Positions 11,935 to 23,571 of a stretch of DNA of 64,000 nt are shown piece after piece; within the stretch, counting starts at the first letter, position 1; each line of letters starts with the position of its first letter. The stretch spans positions 1 to 64,000 of the forward strand of contig JAVYIG010007184.1 of the NCBI GenBank assembly GCA_035222895.1, written 5' to 3'. A model generated the notes under the pieces. That model was not told where the DNA came from. It saw only the letters and a program-made list of their open reading frames with translations, and made no database searches. The position numbers and the translations under genes were made by a program. The stretch is from Strongylocentrotus droebachiensis (Eukaryota > Echinodermata > Echinoidea > Camarodonta > Strongylocentrotidae).

Positions 11935-12437
11935 AGGAAAATCCAACCTTGATAGAAAACTACTCTAGAGGAGAGCAGAAACATCAGAGAAGTAGACTGC
12001 ATGGTGAAAGTTTGAATGAAATCAGACAAAAATGAGAAATTTATGAAATTTTGAAAGTTGCAATTACGTAATCTGATGTCTCTTTGATATAGTGGGTGGC
12101 AACTTTCCCATTTGTTTCAACATACAAAATGTCTATCAAAATTTATGACTCAGGAGGGTCTTTTCTATGAGAGGACGTATAATAATATGCTATCCATATT
12201 GACCAAAGCTAGGGAGAAAGGCCAAAAATTAATGATATTTGTGTACACCAAACAGGAGAGTTATCTGCGACTACGTCACAATCCACTAACCAAAATTATC
12301 TCACTGCCAATCTAAGATTCACACAAACAATAGTGATCTCATATTTCAAACATACGGTTTCAATCTTTTGCCACTATGATTCTTTTATTTTTCTGCTTTC
12401 ATACAAGTGGACTCATTACAGGGGTTGGATTTCAAAC
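11935..12437. mobile_element. Probable TTAA-type inverted-repeat element, right end decayed
   Basis: Begins TTAA (11931-11934) then AGGAAAATCCAACC. Near 12,425-12,437 the complement GGTTGGATTT appears. The subterminal GAGAGCAGAAACATC and GAAAGTTTGAATGAAATC have counterparts on the right and in the element at 47,729, which suggests one superfamily. The right-hand TTAA is not visible. The ORF at 12112-12315 shows no domain. Confidence 0.5.
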
Positions 12438-12617
12438 TCAAGTTATTTTGTGTAATAAATCATAGCCACTTCAATTAACTTCCATACATAAATAAACATG
12501 CTTTACATTCTTAACTCAATGACAAGGAAAAATAGGGTTGATATCATATAATAACATGACCTGGGAATAAATCTGCAATCGATCTGCAAGCTTTACTAGC
12601 ACAGTCAACAACATGAA

Positions 12618-13127
12618 AATAAAAACTTGTTGTATTGCCCTTTGCGATCGACCCAAAAATCTGAAAATCTATGGTCGGCATTTTTAAAAAGTTTTTTTTT
12701 TTTTAACCATTTTTTTTATATTTGTTTATTATTAATGAATAAAAAAAAATATGTATTTTGTTTGTTGGGATAAATGGGATATATATGCATAAAATCAAAC
12801 CATTCCCAAATTCTCACTCTTCTTCTGCCCTAGTTTCAAAATCCTACTAGCGTAAACATCTTGATCAACACAACATTGCAAACCATGGATTATTATGAGG
12901 TGAAAAAGATATGAATGGAATGATGATGCTGAAAAACATGTATTAAAGCATTAATAACTGGGAAATATCAGCCAAAAGAGGGCGGGAAAAAAAAAAAAAA
13001 AAACATTAAAACCTTAAAAATATCGGCCCAAAGAGGGCGACAAAAATAAAGTTTAAAAAAAAAAAAAAAATCCTGACCGACCAACCCACGTTTTGGCACC
13101 CAAAGGGCAATACAACAAGTTTTTATT
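12618..13127. mobile_element. Inverted-repeat element, ACTTGTTGTATTGCCCTTTG termini
   Basis: AATAAAAACTTGTTGTATTG at 12618-12637 is mirrored at the right end (CAATACAACAAGTTTTTATT finishing at 13127). The match continues through CCCTTTG. A- and T-homopolymers (12,694-12,710; 12,989-13,004; 13,056-13,070) and a duplicated segment with AAGAGGGCG (about 12,974 and 13,031) fill the interior. No coding capacity. Confidence 0.65.
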
Positions 13128-13584
13128 CCAGGCCTGATGTACAGCACACAGTCTGTTTAACGTCAGAACGGAACCTGTGTTACTGTTGGAATAAGAAGTT
13201 TAAATGCCTTTATGACTCTCAGCAGATGAGCAGGTAATTTAGTAGCATCTGAACTTTGAACCGGCCTCTTCACAACCTAATAACATTCTGAGGATAATCT
13301 TTTGAGAGCAAGACTGATGCCCCATCAACAGAGTCTGTAGGTAAAGTACATCCTTATGCATCTCAGTCTGTGACATCATAAAGCCAAGGGGAAGATGGAA
13401 ATGAACTAGGAAGTATGTTTGGAATGTGGAACATACATTCAAGGATGGCATACCCCCCCCCCCCCCCACCCCTCCCTCCCCTCCATCCCCTTGAGAATCA
13501 GTCATAGCTGTCAAAAACATGCTCGCCAAGGCAACGGTGTATTAATACCTTCCTCTTTATATGATACTCTGCCCTTCCAAACAT
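13128..13584. other. No gene recognised
   Basis: Holds a partial small-palindrome copy near 13,200-13,232 (AAATGCCTTTATGACTCTCA) and a C-rich tract at 13,452-13,492. ORFs on both strands cover the C-rich tract and are not credible. Confidence 0.4.
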
Positions 13585-13587
13585 CAG

Positions 13588-13894
13588 GGGAGTGTTTCAC
13601 AAAGATCCTAAGTAGAACTTAACACTAAGTTGGACTTAAAAATTATGGACAGCCATTGGAGCCTTAAATGAAATATATTCAAAAGCAGAAATTCAAGTAT
13701 TTTAGACTTTTTTATAAATTCCACATCAAGAACATAGAATCTCCCATAATAATAGAAAATATGAATGATTTGAATCAACATTTTATGTCTTTTAAAGTAA
13801 CTTTTACAAAATGTTTTCAAGGATGCTAATGGCTTTCCATATTTTTTAAGTCCAAAGAGTTAAGTTCTACTTAGGATCTTTGTGAAACACCCCC
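13588..13894. mobile_element. MITE with CAG target duplication (GTGTTTCAC family), copy 1
   Basis: Termini GGGAGTGTTTCACAAAGATC at 13588 and its complement ending at 13894. The inverted repeats extend about 75 bp (CTAAGTAGAACTTAA, TTGGACTTAAAAA, GCCATT). CAG flanks both ends (13585-13587, 13895-13897). Homologous, in opposite orientation, to 27,377-27,688. Non-coding; presumably moved by a transposase encoded elsewhere. Confidence 0.78.
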
Positions 13895-14265
13895 CAGGTT
13901 ACATCAGATGAGTCGATGACACTGAAGAGGTACTACCCCCCCCCCCCCCTCATCCCTCCTGTCCACTTCTAACCCATTGCCTATCACTATTGGAACTGGG
14001 CGATTCCTGTATTTAAAGCACATGGGAATGATTTGATTTGATTTGATTTTATTCAGACAATATAAAAATATATACATGTCTTGGGTTACAAAACAAGGTT
14101 TAGAAAAACCCATACAGGTTTGCAACCCAGATATGGACAATAAAATGGCATACATAATTACACAGTAAATACTGATACATAAAATATCGAAGCATGACAT
14201 AGGTTATAGTTCAATATAAATACAACAACAGAAATACAAGTTAGAAATTGCAAGACATTTCTATT

Positions 14266-17126
14266 TCAAAAATCTAGATTGAGATGTTTTACCAGAGCCG
14301 ATTTAAAGGTATTTAGCGATTGACTGTTTACTACTGTTTGTGGGAGTTGATTCCATTCATTAATTGTTTGGGGATAAAAGGATTTCATATAATAGTCTGT
14401 TCTGGCATATGGAACGTGCATCTTAAAAGTATTATCATTTCTTCCTATTCTGTTCGCTCGTGTGCACCTATTTACTTCTCCTACATTAATCAAGTTATTT
14501 ACAATCTTATAGTAAAAAACAAGTCTATGGTACTTTCGTCTTTTTTCTAATAAATTCATTTTGACATTTTGTAATAACACGTTATAACTCGTAGACCAAT
14601 CCTTACACATCATCCTTACGTAACGTTTTTGAATACGTTCAATCCTCTCTTTGTGTGTGTTTCTATAGGGATCCCATGCTGTACAACAATATTCTAAACG
14701 TGAGCGAATTAGTGATTCAAAAAGACTTTTTAAAATAGACTTTGGACAATTAACAAAATTCCGTCTTATAATTCCCATGATCCTGTTACATTTTGTATAT
14801 AAGTCAGTGCAATGGTCGTTCCAGTTTAAAGAATCATTTATTACAAGACCTAAGTATTTTTCAGACTTTACATTTGTTAACTCCTGTCCATTGAGAAAAT
14901 AATTATATGTTATATCGTGAAGCTTTCGAGACATTTTCATAGTTTTACACTTTGATACATTAAAGTCGAGCATCCATGTTTCAGACCATTTACTTAAAAC
15001 TTCTAAATCATTTTGTAATATCTTGCAATCATCTACATTGAAAATTGGACGGTACAATAACAATCGTCCGCATATAATCGAATAGTTGATGAAATATTAT
15101 TAGGCATATCATTAATGAAACATAAAAACAATATCGGGCCTAAAATTGTTCCTTGCGGAACGCCTGATTTAACTTTGATCCATGAAGAACATTCGCCATT
15201 TATAACCACCCTTTGATATCTATTCTGTAAAAAATTCATTATCCATTCTAAATTTTGAGATCTTACTCCATACATTTCAAGTTTTGTTCTTAAAAGGTCG
15301 TGAGGTACACTATCAAACGCCTTTGCAAAATCAAGGAAAGCAATGTGGACGCTTGAACCAGACTCCATATTATAACTCCAATCATTAATTGCTTCTATAA
15401 GTTGTGTTTCACAACTTCTTTTTTCCCGAAAACCATGTTGATTGTCACATAGTATATTATTTTCATTAAAATGTTCAATAAGACGTTTACAAATTATGCG
15501 TTCTAAGATCTTGCATATAATGGACGTAAGAGATATAGGGCGATAATTACCCGGATCCTGTTTGTTACCCTTTTTATACAATGGACATATATTAGCTTTT
15601 TGCCAATCGGCTGGCAATACACCTGATGACAAAGACAGATTAAAAAGTTTACAAAGAGCAGGTGCCAATTGTTCTGCACCTTCTTTCAACAAACATGGGG
15701 CTAATTCATCGGGTCCTTGCGCTTTTGAAATGTCTACATTCTTTAACAACTTTAAGACTTCAGCTTCGGTACATTGAATATCCTCCATAATAGGAGCATT
15801 ACTATTTGATTCGGGCTGGGAAAGGGTTTCACGATTACTGAAAATTTGATTAAATTGTTCATTAAAAACATCAGCTTTTTGTTGATCTTCAGTAATAATT
15901 CTACCACTGACATTTAAGCAATCTATCCTACCACGGTCACACTTTCTGGACTTAATAAAATTCCAAAAAAGTTTAGGATTACGTTTAAGACTATTGCATA
16001 TATCATTGCGTAAATAATTCACATAATTCAATTTAACTTTCTTTTTTACTTCTTTTCTCAACTGTCTGTATTTTTCCCAATGGGTTCTCTTAGTTGTTCT
16101 TTTAGCTTTCTTAAACGCTCTATTTCTTTTTCTCATCAATTTCCTTAAATCCTTATCTACCCACGGAACATGTGATCCTTTTCTTAAATTACCATGCGGA
16201 ACATTTGCATCACAAATCTGTATTATTGTAGATTTAATCAACTGCCAATATTCTTTCACATTAACATCTCTGCTTTCCTCAGATAAAGGTGCTTCTTTCA
16301 AATCTTTTCGGAATTGTTCAAAATTAGCTTTAGAATAAAAATATATATGTTTCTTTTTTAATTCACTGTTATTCATACAACAAATAATGAAACTTATAGC
16401 CTCATGGTCACTTATACCAGGAATTATATTAACTTTAGACACATCTGATGGATGAGACGTAAATAATAAATCTAGTATGTTACAAGTCTTATCGGTAATT
16501 CTTGTTGGTTGACTTACATGTTGATATAGAAAATTGTTGTCAATAACCGACATAAAATATTTTGTTAACTCCGAGTTTTCGGATGTGACATTATATCCGT
16601 TTACCCATTTCAAACTTGGTAAATTAAAATCTCCTGTCAGAATAACATTGCATATTTTTTTACCATTATGAGTTATTAATGACATAGATTTTTCAAATTC
16701 ATAAATACTTTCTATTTTACTGTTTGGAGGTCTATAAAAAACTCCAAGAAGAATAGATTTTGTTTCTTTAAAAAATAATTCACACCAAGTAACTTCGCAG
16801 TTTGTCTCAAGGTCTTCTCTATGGAGTACTGACAAAATATTATGATATGCTATAAGAATTCCTCCACCATGTCTATTCCTATCTTTTCGTACTACCTTAA
16901 AATTTTGGGGAAATATCTCAGAAGATAAAATTTCCGGACATAAATGAGTCTCCGTAATACAAAACACATCAGGTTTATCATGTTCAATAATTGTTCTTAT
17001 TTCGTCGATCTTATTCACAACGCTTCTTGCATTTAAGGATATACATTTTAGATTGTTTGGATTATTTTTTTTGTCATGTTCGAAATATGGAGTACATGTT
17101 TTAATATTAGGCTCGTCGAGGTGCAC
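14266..17126 (-). pseudogene. LINE ORF2: endonuclease + reverse transcriptase, one frameshift
   Basis: The first frame runs 17126 to 15033 (697 codons) and the second 15063 to 14266 (265 codons). An APE-type endonuclease occupies residues about 25-250: Asn32 in SLNAR, Glu59 in TETH, Asp166/Asn168 in GDFN, SDH at 239-241. These catalytic positions look intact. The reverse transcriptase follows: NYRPISL at 527, Asp599/Asp605 in FLDFAKAFD, SGVPQGTILGP at 654-664, YADD at 685-688. Right after YADDC the frame breaks. The continuation (LYRPIFN..., thumb and C-terminal region) is in the next frame, consistent with loss of one T near 15,062. No internal stops otherwise, so the copy looks fairly recent. 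Together about 950 residues, a normal ORF2 length for CR1/L2-like elements. The chosen Met lies about 45 bp downstream of the ORF1 stop. The protein would nick target DNA and copy its own RNA in the nucleus. As it stands it should not be active. Confidence 0.88.
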
Positions 17127-17168
17127 AGGCGAGTGACCAACATTGGCACTCTCTTCTTGGCCAGTCTT

Positions 17169-17505
17169 TTAATAAGTGCAATACTTCTCTTTGTGACCAA
17201 GCTGGTTACATCGGCGACATTGGAGTTGGATTCCATGTCGACAAGTGTGAGCTCTATGATTGGGTTCACCGCAGTATTCGCAACATGTCCTGTACATTGT
17301 AGATGTTCCGCGGACTACTGATGCATATTCTCTGTTTCCATAGGGACCAAAACGCGTCGCGGTAGTTGATCGTTGTCTTGGCGTGAACATTGATGGTTGA
17401 AATGTGGAGCGTGGTGGTGGCTGGGGGTTCTCGAACATCCCTGATGCATATTCTCTGTTTCCATAGGGACCAAAACGCGTCGCGGTAGTTGATCGAGAAT
17501 TCAGT
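17169..17505 (-). pseudogene. LINE ORF1 C-terminal fragment with two CCHC zinc knuckles
   Basis: The minus-strand frame stops at 17169, just upstream of ORF2. The C-terminus has two consecutive CX2CX4HX4C knuckles, CEYCGEPNHRAHTC and CRRCNQLGHKEKYC, typical of LINE ORF1 RNA-binding proteins. Upstream, RSTTATRFGPYGNREYAS occurs twice, encoded by near-identical DNA at about 17,319-17,372 and 17,441-17,494. Homology probably ends near 17,494. The frame is open to an ATG at 17,552, but those residues are likely flanking sequence. Confidence 0.75.
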
Positions 17506-17569
17506 AGCAAATGGGTTAAATTAAGCCAAGGTGTAGCTATGGTAGACTTCAATTTGATATTTCAGTAAT

Positions 17570-17830
17570 TACATTATCAATTTCAATCTCTTTATTCATA
17601 TCATTGCAATAGAAAAGACTACAATGAAAGGTTAAAAGAATTAAATTCATTGAAAAGCAAGATATCATTTCAACCCCATCCTAATTCACCATAAACTTTG
17701 AAAACTAGATATAATTGTTATTTTCCAAAAGGTAAGTCAAGATCCCAAGGCCCAATATTATTTTTTAATTTTCTCACGTTCATGAAAATTACCACCATCA
17801 TCAATTTATCACTATCATGCTAGCTTGGGA
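17570..17830 (-). mobile_element. Possible LINE 3'-end fragment
   Basis: CAATTTCAATCTCTTTATTC at 17579-17598 resembles a LINE tail on the minus strand (AATAAAGAG plus GAAATTG repeats). No coding part attached. Weak call. Confidence 0.25.
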
Positions 17831-17883
17831 AGCAGATTTATGTAAAGTCAAACATTTCCTTCCAAATATCCACCGCACATAAT

Positions 17884-18270
17884 AGGCGCGTCTTCATCAT
17901 CTCGAGATTGCCAAATAGCCCGCTATTTCTGATTTGGGAAATAATCCAGAAGTAACAAATCGCGTCTTCACTATCTCGAGATTCAACCTCGAAACTTGAA
18001 ACTCGACCTTGAGAAATTAGCTCAAGATAATTTTGCTCAGCGTTAGCGCGTATTGCGAATCTTCGGTCTAGTGAAGACGCAAGGGACAAATAGCTGGATA
18101 TTTTGCCAAATAGTGGGATATTTTGCAAACTATCCCAAGATATCTTGGGATGACAACCCTGACCAAATATCCTTCTAATTGCTAGTACTTCGGTCTGATG
18201 AAGACGCAAATTAGATGGATAGTTCAAATAGCTGGATATTTGGCAATCTCGAGATAGTGAAGACAGGCCT
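17884..18270. mobile_element. Foldback element, CTTCATCAGCTCGAG family, copy 2
   Basis: Left end AGGCGCGTCTTCATCATCTC. Right end closes with AGACAGGCCT at 18270 after GGCAATCTCGAGATAGTGA. ATAAT is found on both sides (17879-17883, 18271-18275). Interior words GCGTCTTCACTATCTCGAG, AGTGAAGACGC and TATCCCAAGATATCTTGGGA form nested palindromes. The minus-strand 129-codon ORF here (17838-18227) crosses the repeat and has no domain. Confidence 0.72.
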
Positions 18271-18483
18271 ATAATGATATTCTATTCTGATAGGTCTGCT
18301 AATGCTCGATCGTAACCATCACCATTCATGTACACATGTTTGCCTAATGACCCTGTGCATTGAAACATGTGCATTATCTATACCTAGGGATACATTAACA
18401 TTTACTTATTGCACTTCATGACTTGATTTTGCAATATCTATCAATCATCTCTCTAAATGGTATTTTGATTATATTTTTGTCAA

Positions 18484-18488
18484 CTGTT

Positions 18489-18532
<44 letters not shown>

Positions 18533-18553
18533 CCTCCCTATGCTTATTCTTCT

Positions 18554-18604
<51 letters not shown>

Positions 18605-18613
18605 TTCTATCTG
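18484..18613. repeat. CT microsatellite
   Basis: Two blocks of CT dinucleotides separated by CCTCCCTATGCTTATTCTTC. Confidence 0.9.
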
Positions 18614-19047
18614 AAAATGATGTTAAAGTCAAAGAAAGAGCCAAGAAAAGCTTTTCTATTTGATCAGCCTATCCCCCTTGGGAGAAAGAGAAAATTAAAG
18701 GGGAAGGGGGAAAGCAACTTAAAAAATATATATATTTCATCCACCTACATTGTATTTTCATCCCTGCCCCTTCAATGGCTTGATCCACACTATACCACTG
18801 TTAAAATCTGATGAACTATTCTCACAGTCATAAAAATGCTTCACACTGCTATAGCTTAGCCAACGGATTTAATATTTGATTCATTCTAATACCCAAAATC
18901 ATTTATATAATCCCACGAGCTATTGAATTAAATAGATGAATAAAACATGCAATCACGTTCAAACAAATATCTACCACATGCAGTCTTTATATTCTCATCA
19001 CAACAATGAATGTTCAGGTTGTATAAGCTACGTTGCATCTGCTAAGA

Positions 19048-19380
19048 TTGGGAGCTTAAAATTTGCCCAAATCTGATGGCAAAATTTCACTTAAATTGTA
19101 TAATTATGTGAAAGAGGATGTCATTTATTAGACACACTTCTGCAAAGATTTCCCCTTAAAAGATGTGTTTGAAGACAAATGTTGTATTAAATATACAGAA
19201 TTTGGGTTTTCTGTTGTATGCAGAAAGCCTAATTTTTGAATTCTTTCATCAATATTCGACTTCAAACACGTTTGTTTTCAAAAAAATTGCAGAAATGTAT
19301 TTTTTTTTTTTAATGTCATCCTCTTTCACATTATGATACAATTTAAGTGAAATTTTACCATCAATTTGGGGGGCTCCCAA
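19048..19380. mobile_element. Inverted-repeat element, TTGGGAGC termini
   Basis: TTGGGAGC at 19048-19055 is mirrored by GCTCCCAA at 19373-19380. The arms share AAATTTCACTTAAATTGTAT and GTGAAAGAGGATG, and pairing continues inward (GTGTTTGAAGACAAA against TTCAAACACGTTTG). Roughly 130-bp arms, no ORF. Confidence 0.65.
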
Positions 19381-19738
19381 CACTTTGCAGCCTGGGCTTA
19401 AAGTCATATCATGCAACACAGGGTTAAGTATAGCCCTTCTGGTTCTAAAAATTCTATTTTATCTGTTCAGGTCTTTCATCACAATCAAATTATTTGATGC
19501 GCTTTACGGTGAATTAGTCCCATATGTTATTATACAGTCCCTATCATTAACATTCATGTAGGCTCACTCAGAATCCCAGGTCAACCGGTACACTATAATG
19601 AGCACACACGCCATCCACCTGGGGAGACGTTAACATCTACTTACCAATGAGCGGCTTAATGAGCTCTCGGGCTAATCTATCATACTTTGTGCAAAATTAA
19701 TGCCTGATAGTGTCTAAAGCCCTAGCTTGCTACATTAA

Positions 19739-20236
19739 AGGTAATACAAAGTTTGGGGAAATTTTGAAACTTGGCTGGATAGTGATACAATTTTGATATA
19801 TTTGGATGACTCTATGGATGTATTATAAGCACTAGAAAATTTAGCCCCTAAAACACTTCTGCTTTTAAGAAAAATTGAATATAAAAATTTACTGGTGCTC
19901 CCGGTAAATGTTGATAAATTTCAAAAAGCGCCTACGGCAATACAATGGTAGCTGCGACCATGAAAATCTCAGAGTATGTAGTTGTGATATATAATTTCCA
20001 AACGGGATATTGGCCAATCGGTGGATTTTAGTCAAGAAACATTGTTTCATAGCTTCATTGATATCTCGACCTTGAGAAGGAGCTATACAACAAAGAGTTT
20101 ATTATTTACAATTTCATAACTTTAGACTTGATTTCAACCGAGACAAACGATCACTAAATTTTGTAGGATCGCACATGCTTCCAATATGTTCATTTGAACC
20201 AAATTCATGATCCCATACCAAAACTTTGTATTACCT
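19739..20236. mobile_element. MITE with TTAA target duplication, AGGTAATACAAAG termini
   Basis: AGGTAATACAAAGTTTGGGG at the left and its near-complement ending ACCT at 20236. TTAA lies immediately outside both ends (19735-19738, 20237-20240). TTAA duplications are known for Kolobok and piggyBac transposons, and the AGG start looks Kolobok-like by memory. No transposase in the interior. Confidence 0.68.
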
Positions 20237-20240
20237 TTAA

Positions 20241-21535
20241 AGTTCACAAGGTGCATTATCTTTAACACATAAGCAGGGCATTGTTCTTTTTTAAAGTAAA
20301 GGGTTAAATGTGGTGGTGACAACAAATGAGAATACAAGTTTTAAAATAAGATCCAACCTTTATTTATCAATTTATTGATTTATTTCAAATGATTTCAAAG
20401 TATTGAGAGCTAGAGGGGCATTTACTTGTTACATCATCCTGACTCTAGAATAAACCATAACCTGAGCATCATATCTTTAATCTAGAAGTACTACAAAATC
20501 ATTTCATATTCATAAACTAAATCTGACACAGCCGAAACATAAAATGCTCACCCCCCCCCCCCCCCCCCTTTCAATCTAAAAAACGCTCTGGAGCTCATGA
20601 ACGATGATCAAAAACTTGATGTCTATAAACTGGGTCTACTATTTTGTGTTCACTTTTGTCAAATCATCATTATACATCACAGTGTATTCAATGAAGGTGT
20701 GTTTAGACAAAGTTTAGCTAACATTTCTCTAAAATCAGTGTATCTCATGAAGATATGAACTTTGTGTAAACACATACCGTAGAACAAAAAAACTATGCTG
20801 TACATAAAACTTGCAAAGTCTGCAAGTGGTCACGATTCAATGAGGTTTTATGCTGCAAAATTATGAAATTACATTTACCACAAAGCAAAATTATGAAATT
20901 GCATTTACCACAAAACAGAATTGTGGAAATTCTCATCATCAAAGTTTAATGCCACAACATTATGACATTGTATTTTAATTACCACAAAACAGAATTGTGA
21001 AATATCTCATCAAATTTTGGCCCAGAAAAGGGCAGTCAACTAATCACCAAAATTTCTGTTCAGATGAGTTGTGCAACACTCTTGCTCTGCATCAATGTAC
21101 ACTGTGTGATTCGTGCTTCTCACGAGAGAAGATGACTATTTTCATTATTTGTTCAATCATGTTTGTAATTTTCTTTGGCAGCGAGAGCAAGACTACAGTG
21201 CCACAGGGTCTTGATTCCCAGAGTATGTTGTTGGGAAGATGTGTACACTTAAACTGAATTGTAAATGTCAACCCAAAAACAAACAAAAATCCTAAACCTA
21301 ACCCAAAACCTAAAAGCAACCCTTCCCCTAACACTATTTCTTTGATGACATTTAAAGCCTTGAGCCGTTGTCGCCAGATCATATTGTTGGAGCATTGTTC
21401 TAATACAACATTCGCTCATCACATACATTGTAACATTCTTAGATGATGTATCGCACATGCCCACAGATGCAACCATCACTCAGTATAGTCAAGCACATGA
21501 CACTTCACATAATACAAAACTCATTATCATCTCAC
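20241..21535. other. No gene recognised; short local duplications
   Basis: Includes a C run at about 20,551-20,568, two or three imperfect copies of an ATTATGAAATTRCATTTACC unit at about 20,861-20,985, and a degenerate CCTAAACC-type tract at 21,288-21,332 resembling the one at 39,560. ORFs have no family features. Confidence 0.45.
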
Positions 21536-22345
21536 CCAGCAAGCATGTGCTTGTAGATGTGTTTACACAAAGTCTATAAAAACAATAGTTAAACTAATCT
21601 AATGTTGATAGGGGTTGTGTGAACAGTGTTAACCCACCATTCAAAATACTATGGTCACCTGAAACAGTAAGCATGTGCTTGTAGATGTGTTTACACAAAG
21701 TCTATAAAAACAATAGTTAAACTAATCTAATGTTGATAGGGGTTGTGTGAACAGTGTTAACCCACCATTCAAAATACGATGGTCACCTGAAACAGTAAGC
21801 ATGTGCTTGTAGATGTGTTTACACAAAGTCAATACAAACAATAGATAAACTAATCTACATGTAATGTTGATAGGGGTTGTGTGAACAGTGTTAACCCACC
21901 ATTCAAAATACGATGGTCACCTGAAACAGCAAGCATGTGCTTGTAGATGTGTTTACACAAAGTCAATACAAACAATAGATAAACTAATCTAATGTTGATA
22001 GGGGTTGTGTGAACAGTGTTAACCCACCATTCAAAATACGATGGTCACCTGAAACAGCAAGCATGTGCTTGTAGATGTGTATACACAAAGTCAATACAAA
22101 CAATAGATAAACTAATCTAATGTTGATAGGGGTTGTGTGAAGTTGTGAACAGTGTCAACCCACAATTAAAAATAAAGCTATCACCTTAAAACAGCAATTA
22201 CTAATACTTGTAGGTGTGGAAACACAAAGTCAATTTAACAACACTCAACGTGATGTCATGAAAATAGGAGTTGTGTAAACAGTGTCAATAAAAAATAAAA
22301 ACACATCATCTCCTGAAACAGAAATCATGGAGGTGTTCACACAAT
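21536..22345. repeat. 128-bp satellite-like tandem array
   Basis: Five close copies begin with AAGCATGTGCTTGTAGATG at 21541, 21669, 21797, 21931 and 22059. The period is 128 bp except 134 between the third and fourth (a CATGTA insertion). Two to three more decayed units follow to about 22,345 or beyond. Each unit carries GGGTTAACACTG on one strand and ends CACCTGAAACAG. Confidence 0.9.
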
Positions 22346-22823
22346 ATCAATACAAATGATACTTGATGTACTGTGAACACGTTCATCACACAATTCAAAG
22401 TATTTTTCCACTGCATATTGTACATCATTGCAGGCATGTTCGCCCAAAGCCAATACAATGAGACAAATGTAATGAACATGTAGATGTGTACTTGTGCGAA
22501 CAGGATCGTCATCTCCACACCTCAAATGCTTCTTCAATTAAATGGTTACGGGATAAAATCATCAATCTCCATGAACTCAAATTGGTAAAGTGACAAATTT
22601 ATTGCATCTAAATTTATTGCACTTGATTTTCATGGGTCAATAATGCTTCACACTTTTATCCGAAGGTCATTCAATATTACATGTGTATGAATGATTTTGG
22701 AAGGGGCAACACAAGTTACAATATTTTTTTTCTTCAAACCTAGAAAGATTTTATCTTCAAGTTATTACAAAAATGAACATAGTTTTGTGCATTAGCTAAA
22801 TTGAGTCCAATACAAATCTGATG

Positions 22824-23057
22824 TGTACTCTCTTAAAAAAAAGGAGTGAATTTTCAAAATCACGGACGTCACTCCTCTGGAGAGTGAAAATGTAGTGAAA
22901 ATGTAGTGAAAATAGAGTGAACATTCACTCTTTTCTTCTTAGAGAGCACTCTAGTCTAAATCAATCGATTTTCACTCCTAAACAAGTGATCACGGATGTC
23001 ACTCCCAAGAAAGTGAAAATAGAGTGAAAATTCACTCTTTTTTTTAAAGAGAGTACA
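22824..23057. mobile_element. MITE, TGTACTCTCTT termini
   Basis: Left TGTACTCTCTT is preserved on the plus strand as TGTACTCTCTTAAAAAAAAG. The right end is AAGAGAGTACA at 23047-23057. The arms share GAGTGAATTTTCA, and the words GGACGTCACTCC and GGATGTCACTCC recur inside. No ORF. Confidence 0.6.
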
Positions 23058-23059
23058 TG

Positions 23060-23570
23060 TAGGAGAACTATGAACTACATAAATATGATCTTCTTATTTT
23101 TAATTGACATGAATTATCTAGACACAATACATTCATATACAGTTACATTATGTATATGTAGTGCATTCAATATTGTAAATGAAAATCCATACAAATTGTG
23201 TGGGGGCCTCATTCTAAAATATAATAAACTGAAGTTATTTGTAAACTCAATCAAGGCTTTTACAATTTACTTGTAAAAAAAAAAATTGAACAAACAGGAA
23301 GACATATATGTACAGTTAACACTAACCCTTTATCTTTGATGAAATGAAGCACCGAACAATTGTCAATAGAGAAACTTAAACAACAGTTTAAAAACACATT
23401 TGAAAATAACGTTTGGCCTGTGTATGAGCAGAAGGAAAAGCTAATCACTGCTTGCGGTGGTCATGAACTTTTGAATCTGTCAATTTATTAATCTGCATAA
23501 TGGAGGGACATACTGCATTAAAACATAACCAAGAACGAAAAGCGATCAGACATATATGAATTCATCTAAA
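23060..23570. other. No gene recognised
   Basis: AT-rich sequence between a MITE and a tandem array. Small ORFs at 23070-23276 and 23260-23448 show nothing recognisable. Confidence 0.4.
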
Positions 23571-23571
23571 T

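Larger units (their letters stand above)
14017..17515 (-). mobile_element. 5'-truncated CR1/L2-like non-LTR retrotransposon (LINE)
   Basis: Read on the minus strand: the end of ORF1, then endonuclease-reverse transcriptase ORF2, an AT-rich 3' UTR (about 14,265 down to 14,060), and a short tail of AAATC-type units after AATAAA (about 14,028-14,055). The 5' end falls near 17,494, inside a duplicated ORF1 segment, so the copy is truncated, as is usual for reverse-transcribed insertions. Imperfect candidate target duplication: AGCACATGGG (14017-14026) and AGCAAATGGG (17506-17515), one mismatch. Clade assignment is from motif appearance only. Confidence 0.85.

Noticed and set aside
17838-18227. 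129-codon minus-strand ORF
   Set aside because: Lies almost wholly within a foldback element copy; other copies do not keep the frame.
21536-22345. CRISPR array
   Set aside because: Units are 128 bp and uniform along their whole length, with no alternation of short repeats and unique spacers; the sequence is eukaryotic.
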